NCBI RefSeq assembly: GCF_024129435.1
Contig: NZ_JAMXXN010000004.1
Coordinates: 141,584 to 205,583 of the forward strand
Length of the DNA stretch: 64,000 bases
Direction: 5' to 3'
DNA from: Acinetobacter lwoffii
GTDB lineage: Bacteria > Pseudomonadota > Gammaproteobacteria > Pseudomonadales > Moraxellaceae
In this document: positions 38,785 to 47,211 of the stretch, in pieces
Layout of the letters: the number at the start of each line of letters is the position of its first letter
Position numbering within the stretch: position 1 is the first letter of the stretch
Program-made: the position numbers and the translations under genes
Notes under the pieces: generated by a model
The model's database searches: none
The model's input: only the letters and a program-made list of their open reading frames with translations
Told to the model about the DNA's origin: nothing

Positions 38785-39630
38785 ATGTGCATATCTCAAG
38801 CTTTGCTAGACCAGTCCATTCAGCTCAATATTCAACAGGCACTTTCAGAAGATATCGGTGACGGTGATATTACTGCCCTGCTGACCCCTGAAGATGAACA
38901 GGCCACTGCCACCATCATCAGCCGTGAAGACATGGTTTTGGCCGGGCAGCCTTGGGTGAATGCCTTGATTCAGGCCTATGATCCGAGCGTTGAAGTGATC
39001 TGGCTGAAAAATGATGGCGATCATGTTCAAGCCAATCAAGCATTTTTAAAACTGGCCGGATCTGCACGTAGCCTACTCACCGTGGAGCGCCCTGCGCTAA
39101 ACTTTGTCCAGACGTTGTCTGCGGTTGCGACTAAAACCGCCCACTATGTCAAAGAGCTGCAAGGTTTGAATACCAAACTGCTTGATACCCGCAAAACGCT
39201 TCCGGGGCTGCGTATCGCACAAAAATATGCCGTGGCCATTGGCGGTGGTCAGAATCATCGTTTGGGCTTATTTGACGCTTTTTTAATTAAAGAAAATCAT
39301 ATTATGGCAGCGGGTGGTATTGCGCAGGCAATTGCCAAGGCCCATCAAATTGCACCAGGTAAGCCTGTCGAAGTTGAAGTCGAAACCTGGGATGAGCTGA
39401 ATCAGGCACTCGAAGCCCATGCTGATATCGTGATGCTGGATAATTTCAGTCAGCAGCAGATGATCGAAGCGGTGCAACATGTGGCTGGTCGTTGCAAACT
39501 GGAAGCATCAGGTAATATCACTATTGATAATTTACGTGAAGTCGCGAGTACCGGCGTAGATTATATTTCCATGGGTGTGCTGACCAAAGATGTCAAAGCC
39601 ATTGATCTGTCGATGCGTTTCAATGCTTAA
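38785..39630 (+). CDS. nadC: Nicotinate-nucleotide pyrophosphorylase (quinolinate)
   Basis: NadC converts quinolinate and PRPP to nicotinate mononucleotide in de novo NAD synthesis. The 281 residues contain EDIGDGDITALL, LLDTRKTLPGLRIAQKYAV, NHRLGLFDAFLIKENH and EASGNITIDNLREVASTGVDYIS, all family signatures. It is divergent from ampD and ends at a GGGTGC-type terminator. Confidence 0.96.
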   Translation: MCISQALLDQSIQLNIQQALSEDIGDGDITALLTPEDEQATATIISREDMVLAGQPWVNALIQAYDPSVEVIWLKNDGDHVQANQAFLKLAGSARSLLTVERPALNFVQTLSAVATKTAHYVKELQGLNTKLLDTRKTLPGLRIAQKYAVAIGGGQNHRLGLFDAFLIKENHIMAAGGIAQAIAKAHQIAPGKPVEVEVETWDELNQALEAHADIVMLDNFSQQQMIEAVQHVAGRCKLEASGNITIDNLREVASTGVDYISMGVLTKDVKAIDLSMRFNA

Positions 39631-39656
39631 ACATAAATGGGATAGATGACCGTAGA

Positions 39657-39680
39657 GGGTGCGAAGCACCCTTTTTTATT
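39657..39680 (+). terminator. nadC terminator
   Basis: Short G/C-rich hairpin (AGGGTGC / GCACCCT, GAA loop) followed by a T-run, about 25 bp after the nadC stop codon. Confidence 0.85.
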
Positions 39681-39727
39681 TTTAGAAATTTTTTTGCGTA
39701 TATTTTGCTCAATTTCTATTTTAGACC

Positions 39728-39925
39728 TTAATCATCATCGTCATCCCGATTACCTCGGCGATCGCGGTCATCATCGTCACCATCACGGTCGTTATATCTT
39801 CCGTTATCCTCATCACGATCCTGATTTAATACTGAACGCTCGTCATCTTCACGATTATTGCCCCAGTCACAGGCAGTTAATCCAAACACGCCCAGCAATG
39901 AAATTGCACAAAGCCACTGTTTCAT
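39728..39925 (-). CDS. Small Asp/Arg-rich lipoprotein
   Basis: This 65-residue protein has a signal peptide with an LTAC lipobox (Cys19) followed by about 45 residues made mostly of Asp, Arg, Asn and Gly (for example RDRRGNRDDDDD). The residue after the cysteine is Asp, the sequence feature that retains lipoproteins in the inner membrane in enteric bacteria. It lacks any recognised domain. The tail could bind cations but that is only inference. Confidence 0.6.
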   Translation of the reverse strand: MKQWLCAISLLGVFGLTACDWGNNREDDERSVLNQDRDEDNGRYNDRDGDDDDRDRRGNRDDDDD

Positions 39926-40069
39926 GTCGCATTCCTCATTGTGATCTCACCTGATCCAATATCAATGCAAAACCGGTTCAGATATAGCTGATTCATGTCG
40001 GCTTTTTGTCAGGAAGTTTTGTAATGCAGTTTTTGAATACAGGTGCAGAGTGAAATTTCGGGCATAAAA

Positions 40070-40091
40070 AAACGCATCCAGAGATGCGTTT
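40070..40091. terminator. rph terminator
   Basis: A 9-bp stem (AAACGCATC / GATGCGTTT) with a CAGA loop; on the minus strand it is followed by a T-run, after the rph stop codon. Confidence 0.88.
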
Positions 40092-40107
40092 CTCAACATG
40101 GGATGGA

Positions 40108-40824
40108 TTACCAGCCTAAAGCTTCTTGCTGTTTTTTCACCAGTTCCTGAATGCCTTTCTCGGCCATTTCCAACATGGCATTCGATTGTGCACGGGTAAA
40201 TGGCTTATCTTCTGCAGTACCCTGAATTTCAATAAATTCACCAGCCTGAGTCATCACCACGTTCAAATCGGTTTGACAGTTCGAATCTTCTTCATAGCAA
40301 AGATCCAATAATACTTCATCTTTGAAAATACCGACAGAAACCGCAGCCACCAAACCTTTTAATGGATCATGTTTGATTTTTTTTCTTTCCAGCAAGACGT
40401 TCATCGCATCGACCAAGGCCACCGCAGCACCGGTAATCGCTGCAGTACGGGTACCGCCATCGGCCTGAATTACGTCACAGTCGATGGTAATGGTATTTTC
40501 ACCCAGCTTTTTCAGATCGACCATTGAGCGCAAGCTACGACCAATCAGACGCTGAATCTCCTGGGTACGGCCACTCTGTTTGCCACGTGCCGCTTCACGG
40601 TCACTACGGGTATGAGTTGAACGTGGCAACATGCCATATTCAGCAGTCACCCAGCCTTGGCCCTGACCTTTGAGGAAACGCGGTACAGAACTATCCACAC
40701 TGGCAGTACAGAGTACTTTGGTATGACCAAATTCAACCAATACAGAGCCTTCCGCATAACGTGTATAGTTACGGGTAATTTTCACTTCACGTAATTGATC
40801 TAATGCTCGCTGGTCGATACGCAT
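40108..40824 (-). CDS. rph: Ribonuclease PH
   Basis: RNase PH is a phosphorolytic 3'-5' exoribonuclease that trims tRNA and other RNA 3' ends. The 238 residues include the N-terminal [31 protein letters not shown] and [18 protein letters not shown], all typical, and form a hexameric ring in known members. It is a single gene with its own terminator. Confidence 0.96.
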   Translation of the reverse strand: MRIDQRALDQLREVKITRNYTRYAEGSVLVEFGHTKVLCTASVDSSVPRFLKGQGQGWVTAEYGMLPRSTHTRSDREAARGKQSGRTQEIQRLIGRSLRSMVDLKKLGENTITIDCDVIQADGGTRTAAITGAAVALVDAMNVLLERKKIKHDPLKGLVAAVSVGIFKDEVLLDLCYEEDSNCQTDLNVVMTQAGEFIEIQGTAEDKPFTRAQSNAMLEMAEKGIQELVKKQQEALGW

Positions 40825-41034
40825 AATAAGTCCTGTATGGGTTCAAAATAATTGCGGCTCAGTATAGCAGAAGCCTTTGCCAAGATTAGGCAGCCTGGTG
40901 ATTCATTTACAAAATCAATGCATCAGCTCGCTACGAGATGTCAAAATTCTGCCGATCTGTGGCACTACGATTTGATTTAATTTTTGCTAGACTAAAACTC
41001 CCTATGAGGGAAGCCAGTGACAGGAAACCCATTT

Positions 41035-41736
41035 ATGTCCTTACGTGAAGATCGCAAGCAGCAAAGTCATCAGGCACTACTCGATGCGACACTAGCATTC
41101 AGCAGTCAGGGCCGCGCTTTCAGCACGATCAGCCTACGTGAAGTCGCGAATGCAGTCGGAGTAGTACCGACTGCGTTCTATCGGCACTTTCAGGATATGA
41201 ACCAGTTGGGTCTGGAATTGCTGGATCAGGTTGCGATTCATATCAAGGGCGTACTCAATCAGCTGGGGCAGGCTTATCTGTATCAGCCGAATACCCGAAC
41301 CCACACCGGGCTTGAGCTCTTCTTTCAGGCCGTCGAATATCATCCTGAACCCTGGATTTTTTTTGTGGCAGAACGTTGGGGCGGTTCGGACGTGTTACGT
41401 GTCGGCATTGAACGGGAAATTCATTTTCTGGCTGAAGATGTCATGCATGAACTGGCCAAGATGCAATCTACCCGACATATTCAGGCATCACAGGACTTGC
41501 AGGCTCTGGCACAGATGCTGATTGAACTGTCCCTGAACTGGGCCATGGGCTGGATTCATCTGCAGCATCAGGTTGATCCAGAGCTGCGCCGCGCTCAATC
41601 CAATGCCTTTAAAACCCAAAGCGTGCTACAGATGCAGCTCTTGCTACGTGGCATTTTGCACTGGTATCGGCGACCTGCCAAAACAGTTGAAACCGCAAGC
41701 CCTGTGCTCAATGAAGCGGTCATTCCCCCTGCCTAA
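41035..41736 (+). CDS. TetR-family regulator (FabR-like)
   Basis: This regulator has 233 residues. The N-terminal helix-turn-helix is ISLREVANAVGVVPTAFYRHFQDMNQLGLELLDQV (about residues 30-65), which closely resembles FabR, the repressor of unsaturated fatty acid synthesis genes. The C-terminal ligand domain includes VEYHPEPWIFFVAERWGGSDVLR, a segment seen in FabR-like proteins. ATG 41035 has no strong ribosome binding site; a GTG at 41017 in frame is the other option. No fab gene is adjacent, so the target is inferred. Confidence 0.8.
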   Translation: MSLREDRKQQSHQALLDATLAFSSQGRAFSTISLREVANAVGVVPTAFYRHFQDMNQLGLELLDQVAIHIKGVLNQLGQAYLYQPNTRTHTGLELFFQAVEYHPEPWIFFVAERWGGSDVLRVGIEREIHFLAEDVMHELAKMQSTRHIQASQDLQALAQMLIELSLNWAMGWIHLQHQVDPELRRAQSNAFKTQSVLQMQLLLRGILHWYRRPAKTVETASPVLNEAVIPPA

Positions 41737-41738
41737 AT

Positions 41739-41770
41739 AAAAAAACCTGCATCATGATGCAGGTTTTTTT
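41739..41770. terminator. Bidirectional terminator between the FabR-like gene and dsbA
   Basis: A nearly perfect 32-bp palindrome (AAAAAACCTGCATC / GATGCAGGTTTTTT) lies between two convergent genes. Confidence 0.92.
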
Positions 41771-41789
41771 ACTGATCGTCAGTTCAGAC

Positions 41790-42404
41790 TTATTTGGCTT
41801 TACGCTCTTTCTCGATCAGGTAATTCACCACCTGAATGACTTTGGCATCATTACCCTGCACAATATATTTACCATTCACGGTCACTGCCGGAACACCACT
41901 TAACTGATACTGAGCAGCCAGATTTTTGGCTTGGGCAATTTTCGAAGTGATCGGGAAAGATTTATAAGTGCTGTTAAATTTCGCTTCAGGAATACCATAG
42001 CGGGTATAGAACTTGGCCAATTGCGCCTGTTCTAAAATTGGACGTTGCTTATCATGAATATCATGGAATAATTGTAAATGTGCTTTTTGACGCACACCCA
42101 ATGCTTCAGACACATAATAAGCACGCGCTGCCTGCTCCCAGAGTGGATTCATTGCAGCCGGCGTACGTACAAAACGTACATCTTTTGGTAATTTTTTCAA
42201 CCAGCCCTGCATATGTGGTTCAAGCGCGAAACAGTGACCACAGCCGTACCAGAAGAATTCACGTACCTCAATTCTGCCCGGTTTTTCGACTTTGACTGGT
42301 TTTGCAACCACCTGATAGTCCTGACCTGCCACAAAATTGGCCATAGCATTGCCTGAAAAGGCCAAAACAGATGCGGCAACAGCGCCTAAAAGGAATTTTT
42401 TCAT
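41790..42404 (-). CDS. dsbA: Thiol:disulfide interchange protein DsbA
   Basis: DsbA introduces disulfide bonds into exported proteins. A Sec signal peptide (about 22 residues, ending AMA) is followed by the thioredoxin-fold domain with the CGHC redox site (Cys55, Cys58) in FFWYGCGHCFALEPH. The cis-proline loop lies in QLSGVPAVTVNGKYIV. The 204 residues match the family. DsbB at 4.3 kb should reoxidise it. Confidence 0.95.
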   Translation of the reverse strand: MKKFLLGAVAASVLAFSGNAMANFVAGQDYQVVAKPVKVEKPGRIEVREFFWYGCGHCFALEPHMQGWLKKLPKDVRFVRTPAAMNPLWEQAARAYYVSEALGVRQKAHLQLFHDIHDKQRPILEQAQLAKFYTRYGIPEAKFNSTYKSFPITSKIAQAKNLAAQYQLSGVPAVTVNGKYIVQGNDAKVIQVVNYLIEKERKAK

Positions 42405-42631
42405 TCGGATTATCGTCCTCTAAATCATTATGCTTAGTTTATGTGTTCACTATAAATCAATTATGCCGGTTTCGTTTTCATTCTGTGAACTTTTTTGCTG
42501 CTTTTATCGCTTTTTCTGCCAGAATCGCTACACTAAACCATCGAACTGATTTTCAAGGTTTTAAATCAGTTTCTCTGGCCATTCGGCACATATATATTTT
42601 TAGCTAATCATGACTGATTGAGGTGACACCG

Positions 42632-43360
42632 ATGTCGCAATTGAATGTTGATCCACAAGAAATTGCCAAGTTTGAAGCATTTGCAGCTATATGGTGGGAT
42701 CAGCATTCCGAGTTCCGCCCCTTGCACATGATTAATCCACTGCGTTTAAACTGGATTGATGAACATGCCGGAGGCTTAAGCGGCAAAAAAGTGTTGGATG
42801 TCGGCTGTGGCGGTGGCATTCTGGCCGAAAGCATGGCGCGACGTGGTGCCAATGTGCTCGGAATTGATATGGGCGCAGCCCCTTTAAATGTGGCACGCAT
42901 CCATGCTGAACAGGAAGGCGTAAGCAATATTGAATATCGTCAGGTGCCGGTCGAGCAACTGGCAGAGGAACAGGCTGGCCAATATGACATCGTGACCTGC
43001 ATGGAAATGCTAGAGCATGTGCCAGATCCGGCATCGATTATTCAGGCCTGTCATAAACTGGTCAAGCCAGGTGGTCATGTATTCTTCTCGACCATTAACC
43101 GTAATCCAAAGTCCTATTTATTTGCGATTATCGGGGCAGAATATGTCTTGCGCATGCTGGCCAAAGGCACCCATGATTACAGCAAATTTATCAAGCCGTC
43201 TGAACTGGCACATGATATTCGCAACTCGGGTTTAAAGCTTAAAGACATGACCGGTCTGCACTATAATCCGCTGACCAAGCGTTATTGGCTGGCACCGAAT
43301 GTTGATGTGAACTATATGGTCTATACCGTGAAAGATAGCGCAGCAGAGACCACAGCATGA
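42632..43360 (+). CDS. ubiG: Ubiquinone biosynthesis O-methyltransferase
   Basis: UbiG performs both O-methylations of the ubiquinone ring. The 242 residues have the family start [26 protein letters not shown], the SAM-binding motif [11 protein letters not shown] and [14 protein letters not shown] 42632 has a GAGGTGA ribosome binding site; a GTG at 42623 is also in frame. It overlaps mupP by 4 bp (ATGA), so the genes are translationally coupled. Confidence 0.95.
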   Translation: MSQLNVDPQEIAKFEAFAAIWWDQHSEFRPLHMINPLRLNWIDEHAGGLSGKKVLDVGCGGGILAESMARRGANVLGIDMGAAPLNVARIHAEQEGVSNIEYRQVPVEQLAEEQAGQYDIVTCMEMLEHVPDPASIIQACHKLVKPGGHVFFSTINRNPKSYLFAIIGAEYVLRMLAKGTHDYSKFIKPSELAHDIRNSGLKLKDMTGLHYNPLTKRYWLAPNVDVNYMVYTVKDSAAETTA

Positions 43361-44046
43361 AAGCCGTTTTATTTGACCTCGATGGTACCCTGATTGATAC
43401 CGCTGCCGATTTTATCCGGATTATCCAGCAGATGTGCCGTGAAGAAGGCCGTGCACTGGTTGAACCCGAGCTGATTCGCAGCCAGGTTTCCGAAGGCGCT
43501 CGCGCTATGGTGAAACTGGTTTATCCGGAACTGCAACTAGAAGATCCGGTCTTTCTGCAACACCGTCAGCGCTTTCTGGACATGTACGGCGCAGATATTG
43601 CGGTCGATACCGATCTGTTTGATGGCATGTATCCATTACTTGAACAGCTAGAGGAAAATGACATTCCTTGGGGGATTGTGACCAATAAACCGCGCTGGCT
43701 CAGCGAGGCTTTACTGCAAGCGCTGAACCTGAGTGAACGCTGCGCAGTGCTGGTATGTCCGGAAGATGTCACTCGGACCAAACCCGATCCTGAACCGATG
43801 TATCTGGCAGCCAAGCAACTGAATCTTGCCGCGGAAGACTGTATCTATGTCGGAGATCATCCCCGAGATATTGATGCCGGCCGTCATGCCCAGATGCTGA
43901 CCATTCTGGCTGCTTATGGTTATTTGCCGTTGCAATACAAAGACGATTTAAACGCCTGGCAGGCCGACCATATCGTGCATACTGTGACAGAATTACATCA
44001 ATTGATTCAGACACTAGTACTGAAGCAGCATACTGCGGTATCTTGA
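43357..44046 (+). CDS. mupP: HAD phosphatase, likely MurNAc-6-phosphate phosphatase
   Basis: This 229-residue HAD hydrolase has motif [11 protein letters not shown], motif II GIVTNKP, a catalytic lysine region [16 protein letters not shown] and motif [17 protein letters not shown]. It is the phosphoglycolate phosphatase type, but its place between ubiG and yciK is that of Pseudomonas MupP, which dephosphorylates N-acetylmuramic acid 6-phosphate in cell wall recycling. The assignment to MupP is from that context. AmpD at 38 kb is in the same recycling pathway. Confidence 0.85.
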   Translation: MKAVLFDLDGTLIDTAADFIRIIQQMCREEGRALVEPELIRSQVSEGARAMVKLVYPELQLEDPVFLQHRQRFLDMYGADIAVDTDLFDGMYPLLEQLEENDIPWGIVTNKPRWLSEALLQALNLSERCAVLVCPEDVTRTKPDPEPMYLAAKQLNLAAEDCIYVGDHPRDIDAGRHAQMLTILAAYGYLPLQYKDDLNAWQADHIVHTVTELHQLIQTLVLKQHTAVS

Positions 44047-44085
44047 ACGCTTAACACTAAATAATAAGAAGTGAGGAGGTAGATA

Positions 44086-44832
44086 ATGAAATATTCAGCA
44101 TATCAACCTCGCCCCGATCTGCTCAAGGATCGTATCATCCTAATCACAGGTGCGGGCGATGGCATTGGACGTGCAGCAGCAATCAGTTATGCCTTGCATG
44201 GCGCAACTGTGGTGCTGCATGGGCGTACCTTAAACAAACTCGAAGTCATTTATGATGAAATTGAAAGTTTGGGTGCGCCGCAACCTGCCATCTTGCCGCT
44301 ACAACTATCGAGTGCGTCAGAACGTGATTATGAGCTTTTGCTCGATACGCTAGACCGTCAGTTTGGTCGTCTGGACGGCATTCTGCACAATGCCGGCATT
44401 TTAGGCGAACGGGTTCCCTTGGCGGATTATCCGGTCAATGTCTGGGATGATGTGATGGCGGTCAATCTGCGTGCACCCTTTGTCATGACCCAAGCGCTGT
44501 TACCGTTATTATCCAAATCCGAACATGCTTCTGTGGTTTTTGCCAGCTCAGGTGTAGGCCGCGAAGCCCGCGAACGCTGGGGTGCGTATTCGGTTTCTAA
44601 AATTGCTATTGAAGCGGTAAGCCAGTTATTTGCCAAAGAGCAGGTACATCCGAATATCCGTTATAACTGCATCAATCCCGGGGCAACGCGGACTGCCATG
44701 CGCGCCAAGGCCTATCCGAATGAAGATCCGAAAACCCTGCCTACCCCCGATTCAATCATGCCGGCTTATCTATATTTGATGGGTAATGACAGCCTGCATA
44801 TGAATGGCCAGAGTATTGATGCACAGGATTAA
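44086..44832 (+). CDS. yciK: YciK-like short-chain dehydrogenase/reductase
   Basis: The 248 residues form a classical SDR fold: NAD(P)-binding ITGAGDGIGRAAA near residue 22, the HNAG motif, a serine in FASSGVGREARERWGAYSVSK with the Tyr and Lys of the active site, and CINPGATRTAMR. Its substrate is unknown. It follows mupP by 39 bp and has a strong GAGGAGG ribosome binding site, so ubiG-mupP-yciK is probably one operon. Confidence 0.88.
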   Translation: MKYSAYQPRPDLLKDRIILITGAGDGIGRAAAISYALHGATVVLHGRTLNKLEVIYDEIESLGAPQPAILPLQLSSASERDYELLLDTLDRQFGRLDGILHNAGILGERVPLADYPVNVWDDVMAVNLRAPFVMTQALLPLLSKSEHASVVFASSGVGREARERWGAYSVSKIAIEAVSQLFAKEQVHPNIRYNCINPGATRTAMRAKAYPNEDPKTLPTPDSIMPAYLYLMGNDSLHMNGQSIDAQD

Positions 44833-44851
44833 ATTATTCTGTCTGTCATTC

Positions 44852-44874
44852 AGGGAGCAATCGCTCCCTTTTTA
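44852..44874 (+). terminator. yciK operon terminator
   Basis: A 6-bp G/C-rich stem (GGGAGC / GCTCCC) with an AATC loop, followed by a T-run. Confidence 0.85.
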
Positions 44875-44988
44875 TTTCATTTTTAGTCATATTCAGCGCA
44901 TAAATCTTAAGTAAGTTCACCCCGCTCGCATTGAGTTTCATTAAAATAACAGCATACTAAGCCCCACTATATTTCACTCGAGTGCATC

Positions 44989-45408
44989 ATGACTGAATTA
45001 AACAATATTACGGTGACCCATTTAGACGATGGCATGGTGTCGCTGCTGATTGATCAACAGCCTATTTCAGAGAAATACGGCACCAAGTTTGAAGCCAGTA
45101 TCGTGGATGACATCAAAGCACTCGAAAATGCTCAGAAACTCAAATTGTTCGAGCAATTTGTATTTTCACATCAGGATCTGAATTTTGAACATGCCTATTA
45201 TTATGTGACTGGCATTGAAAAATTAGACGACAGTTATCGTCTGGCCAAGCATTTTGTTTATCGCATTAAAATTGAAGGTCAGCCAGAAATCGAACATGTC
45301 ATCAGCAATCAGGGCAAAGCCATGACGGCCGAAGATGTACGTGCCTTTATTCAGGCGCATGTGCAAAAATCACTCAACGATTATACTGACCTGAACTACG
45401 CTTATTAA
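44989..45408 (+). CDS. Conserved hypothetical protein, 139 residues
   Basis: Not recognised as a named family. The protein is soluble and acidic, with no signal peptide or transmembrane segment; it alternates beta-rich stretches (VSLLIDQQPISEKYG, KHFVYRIKIEGQ) and helices (EDVRAFIQAHVQKSLNDY). Codon use resembles that of its neighbours, and it ends at its own terminator, so it is very likely a real gene. Function unknown. Confidence 0.65.
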   Translation: MTELNNITVTHLDDGMVSLLIDQQPISEKYGTKFEASIVDDIKALENAQKLKLFEQFVFSHQDLNFEHAYYYVTGIEKLDDSYRLAKHFVYRIKIEGQPEIEHVISNQGKAMTAEDVRAFIQAHVQKSLNDYTDLNYAY

Positions 45409-45431
45409 AAGTCGGGTCATTGAATAATCTT

Positions 45432-45460
45432 GGCACTTTTCGATAAAGTGCCCTTTTTTT
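45432..45460 (+). terminator. Terminator after the 139-residue gene
   Basis: An 8-bp stem (GGCACTTT / AAAGTGCC) followed by CTTTTTTT. Confidence 0.88.
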
Positions 45461-45591
45461 CTTAAAATCCTGCAAAAAATAACAATAAATCGGATTTACA
45501 TATTAAATATATAAAATTATACGGTTTTCCAAATCAAACTCATTGAACTATGCTTTCTTGAACCACAGATAGATCAAATCAGGAGCGCAGC

Positions 45592-45747
45592 ATGGCTGAC
45601 CAAAAACGTAAAATTGAAACGATTCACCGGATTGAACAGTTGCAGTTATCTGAAGCATTGATTGTGGCACTTGATGATGCTCTTCAAGCTGAATCGGTGG
45701 CTGAAGCAATCCAGTCCTTGCAGAGTTTGGCAGAACAATGGAATTAA
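45592..45747 (+). CDS. Short helical protein of 51 residues
   Basis: The reading frame from ATG 45592 to TAA 45745-45747 encodes 51 residues (MADQKRKIETIHRIEQLQLS...) with an AGGAGCG ribosome binding site six bases upstream. The predicted product is a charged, leucine- and alanine-rich helical peptide without signal sequence (LSEALIVALDDALQAESVAEAI). No family was recognised. The good ribosome binding site and protein-like composition support a real gene, but it has no obvious terminator. Confidence 0.55.
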   Translation: MADQKRKIETIHRIEQLQLSEALIVALDDALQAESVAEAIQSLQSLAEQWN

Positions 45748-46062
45748 TCTCAAACTAAACTGGCAAAATTCTTTGCCGTTTCATTAAATCATGAACTTTT
45801 TTCTCGCTGACTCAATGCTGTTTTTTTGAGCTAAATCATCGATTTTCGCTTGCATGTTGGCCCTTGCTTTGATGAGATAAGGACATGGCTCGGTAGGCTA
45901 CTTTATAGAAGTGATGCCGTCGCATATAGTCATGTAAAAACATGACATCATCATAATATCTCTGCATTTGTTATAAAAATTGTGCCTGTTCTTCACAGTT
46001 TCTCTGCAATTTTTCCGTACATTAGGCGCTGTAGAAGATGAACAATTTAATGAGGGTTCAAC
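45748..46062. other. Gap ahead of the RcnB-like genes
   Basis: No gene is supported. A perfect 7-bp hairpin (GTCATGT / ACATGAC, loop AAAA, 45929-45946) has no T-tract and lies about 120 bp upstream of the first RcnB-like start; it may be a regulatory dyad. Confidence 0.4.
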
Positions 46063-46449
46063 ATGAAAAAGGTTTTGGTGGCACTGGCAATTTCTTGCAG
46101 TACATTCATGCTGAGCAATGTCGTCATCGCTGCCCCTCATTTCAATGATGAATCCCGTATGGATTCACGTCATGGTCATGACAAGAAGAAAGCCCGTGAG
46201 TTCCGAGAGGAAGAGCAGCAGGATAACCGCCGTATGCGTGAAGAACGCGGGGTGAAACGCTTGCAACAGTTACGCTGGCAGCCAGGTTATGTAATGCCGC
46301 AGCATTATCGTGGCAATGGCTATAAAGTTGAATACAAAGACCATCGCCTGCCTCGACCTGACCGCAAGCAGCAATGGTACAAAGTCAATAATGACTACAT
46401 TCTGGTGGATTCTGAAAACAACAGCATTATCCGGATTGTGGGTGACTAG
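46063..46449 (+). CDS. RcnB-family periplasmic protein, copy 1
   Basis: A signal peptide (MKKVLVALAISCSTFMLSNVVIAA) precedes a highly charged His/Arg/Lys/Asp-rich middle and a C-terminal RcnB-like domain (LPRPDRKQQWYKVNNDYILVDSENNSIIRIV). E. coli RcnB is a periplasmic protein in nickel and cobalt homeostasis; a metal role here is inferred from the family only. The next gene encodes a close paralog. A terminator follows at 46484-46507. Confidence 0.8.
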   Translation: MKKVLVALAISCSTFMLSNVVIAAPHFNDESRMDSRHGHDKKKAREFREEEQQDNRRMREERGVKRLQQLRWQPGYVMPQHYRGNGYKVEYKDHRLPRPDRKQQWYKVNNDYILVDSENNSIIRIVGD

Positions 46450-46483
46450 TTCATAAGAGCATTCAAATTTAATCTTCTTTCAG

Positions 46484-46507
46484 GCCCAACGATGTTTGGG
46501 CTTTTTT
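46484..46507 (+). terminator. Terminator after RcnB-like copy 1
   Basis: Short stem GCCCAA / TTGGGC with a T-run, so the two paralogs are likely transcribed separately. Confidence 0.8.
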
Positions 46508-46692
46508 ATTTCACTGGCTGAAAATTTTTTATCCGCAAATCTTGCTGCTTTTCCAGTTTTCAGACTGCGTGATTCATCTACTAAATTTCTTCATGAATTT
46601 AACAATTTAACTAAATAGCCCTCACGCTTTCTATGTACTTGTTCGCTAATTTAGTCTCATCGAAATTAGATATACATCTTAAGGTGAGAGCC

Positions 46693-47079
46693 ATGAAAAA
46701 AGTCTTAACTACAATCGCGTTATCTCTAAGTGCTTTGTTAGCTACTTCTGCAATGGCAGCACCACAGCATGACTCGCGTTATGACCATAATCCGCATAAA
46801 CCGGCGCCACACTGGAATGCCAAAGACAGCAAGAAATGGAATGACGACCGTCGCTGGAATGATGACCGCCGTCATAACAACCGTATGGTCAATCCAAGCC
46901 GTGACTGGCGCGTAGGACAAACTTTACCTCGCCAATATGACAACAACCGTTTTGAAGTAAGTGATCGCGAAGCACGCCGTTTGCCAAATACCGGTCGTTT
47001 CCAGCAATGGTACAAGGTCAACAATGACTACGTTCTGGTCAATGAGCGTACCAACAAAATTGTACGAATCATTAACTAA
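46693..47079 (+). CDS. RcnB-family periplasmic protein, copy 2
   Basis: This 128-residue paralog of the gene at 46063 has a signal peptide (about 21 residues, ending AMA), a His/Asn/Asp/Arg-rich low-complexity middle (KKWNDDRRWNDDRRHNN) and the same C-terminal domain (RRLPNTGRFQQWYKVNNDYVLV). ATG 46693 has an AAGGTGAG ribosome binding site; the longer frame from 46633 is unlikely. Copy 1 and copy 2 are identical in length but diverged in the middle, so the duplication is old. Confidence 0.8.
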   Translation: MKKVLTTIALSLSALLATSAMAAPQHDSRYDHNPHKPAPHWNAKDSKKWNDDRRWNDDRRHNNRMVNPSRDWRVGQTLPRQYDNNRFEVSDREARRLPNTGRFQQWYKVNNDYVLVNERTNKIVRIIN

Positions 47080-47106
47080 GCTTTCTCCATTACTGCTCGT
47101 CTTGCA

Positions 47107-47138
47107 GACACCTGAAGTCCCCTTCAGGTGTTTTTTTA
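47107..47138 (+). terminator. Terminator after RcnB-like copy 2
   Basis: A 10-bp stem (ACACCTGAAG / CTTCAGGTGT) with a short loop, followed by a T-run. Confidence 0.9.
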
Positions 47139-47211
47139 TATCTGCACTTCCACTTGCATTTTTTTTCATTAGAATCAAAGCTGGATCTTCAATCATTGAA
47201 ATGGGCACAGC

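Noticed and set aside
45898..46140. 80-codon minus-strand frame ahead of the first RcnB-like gene
   Set aside because: It overlaps the signal peptide of the real gene in antisense and has no start context.
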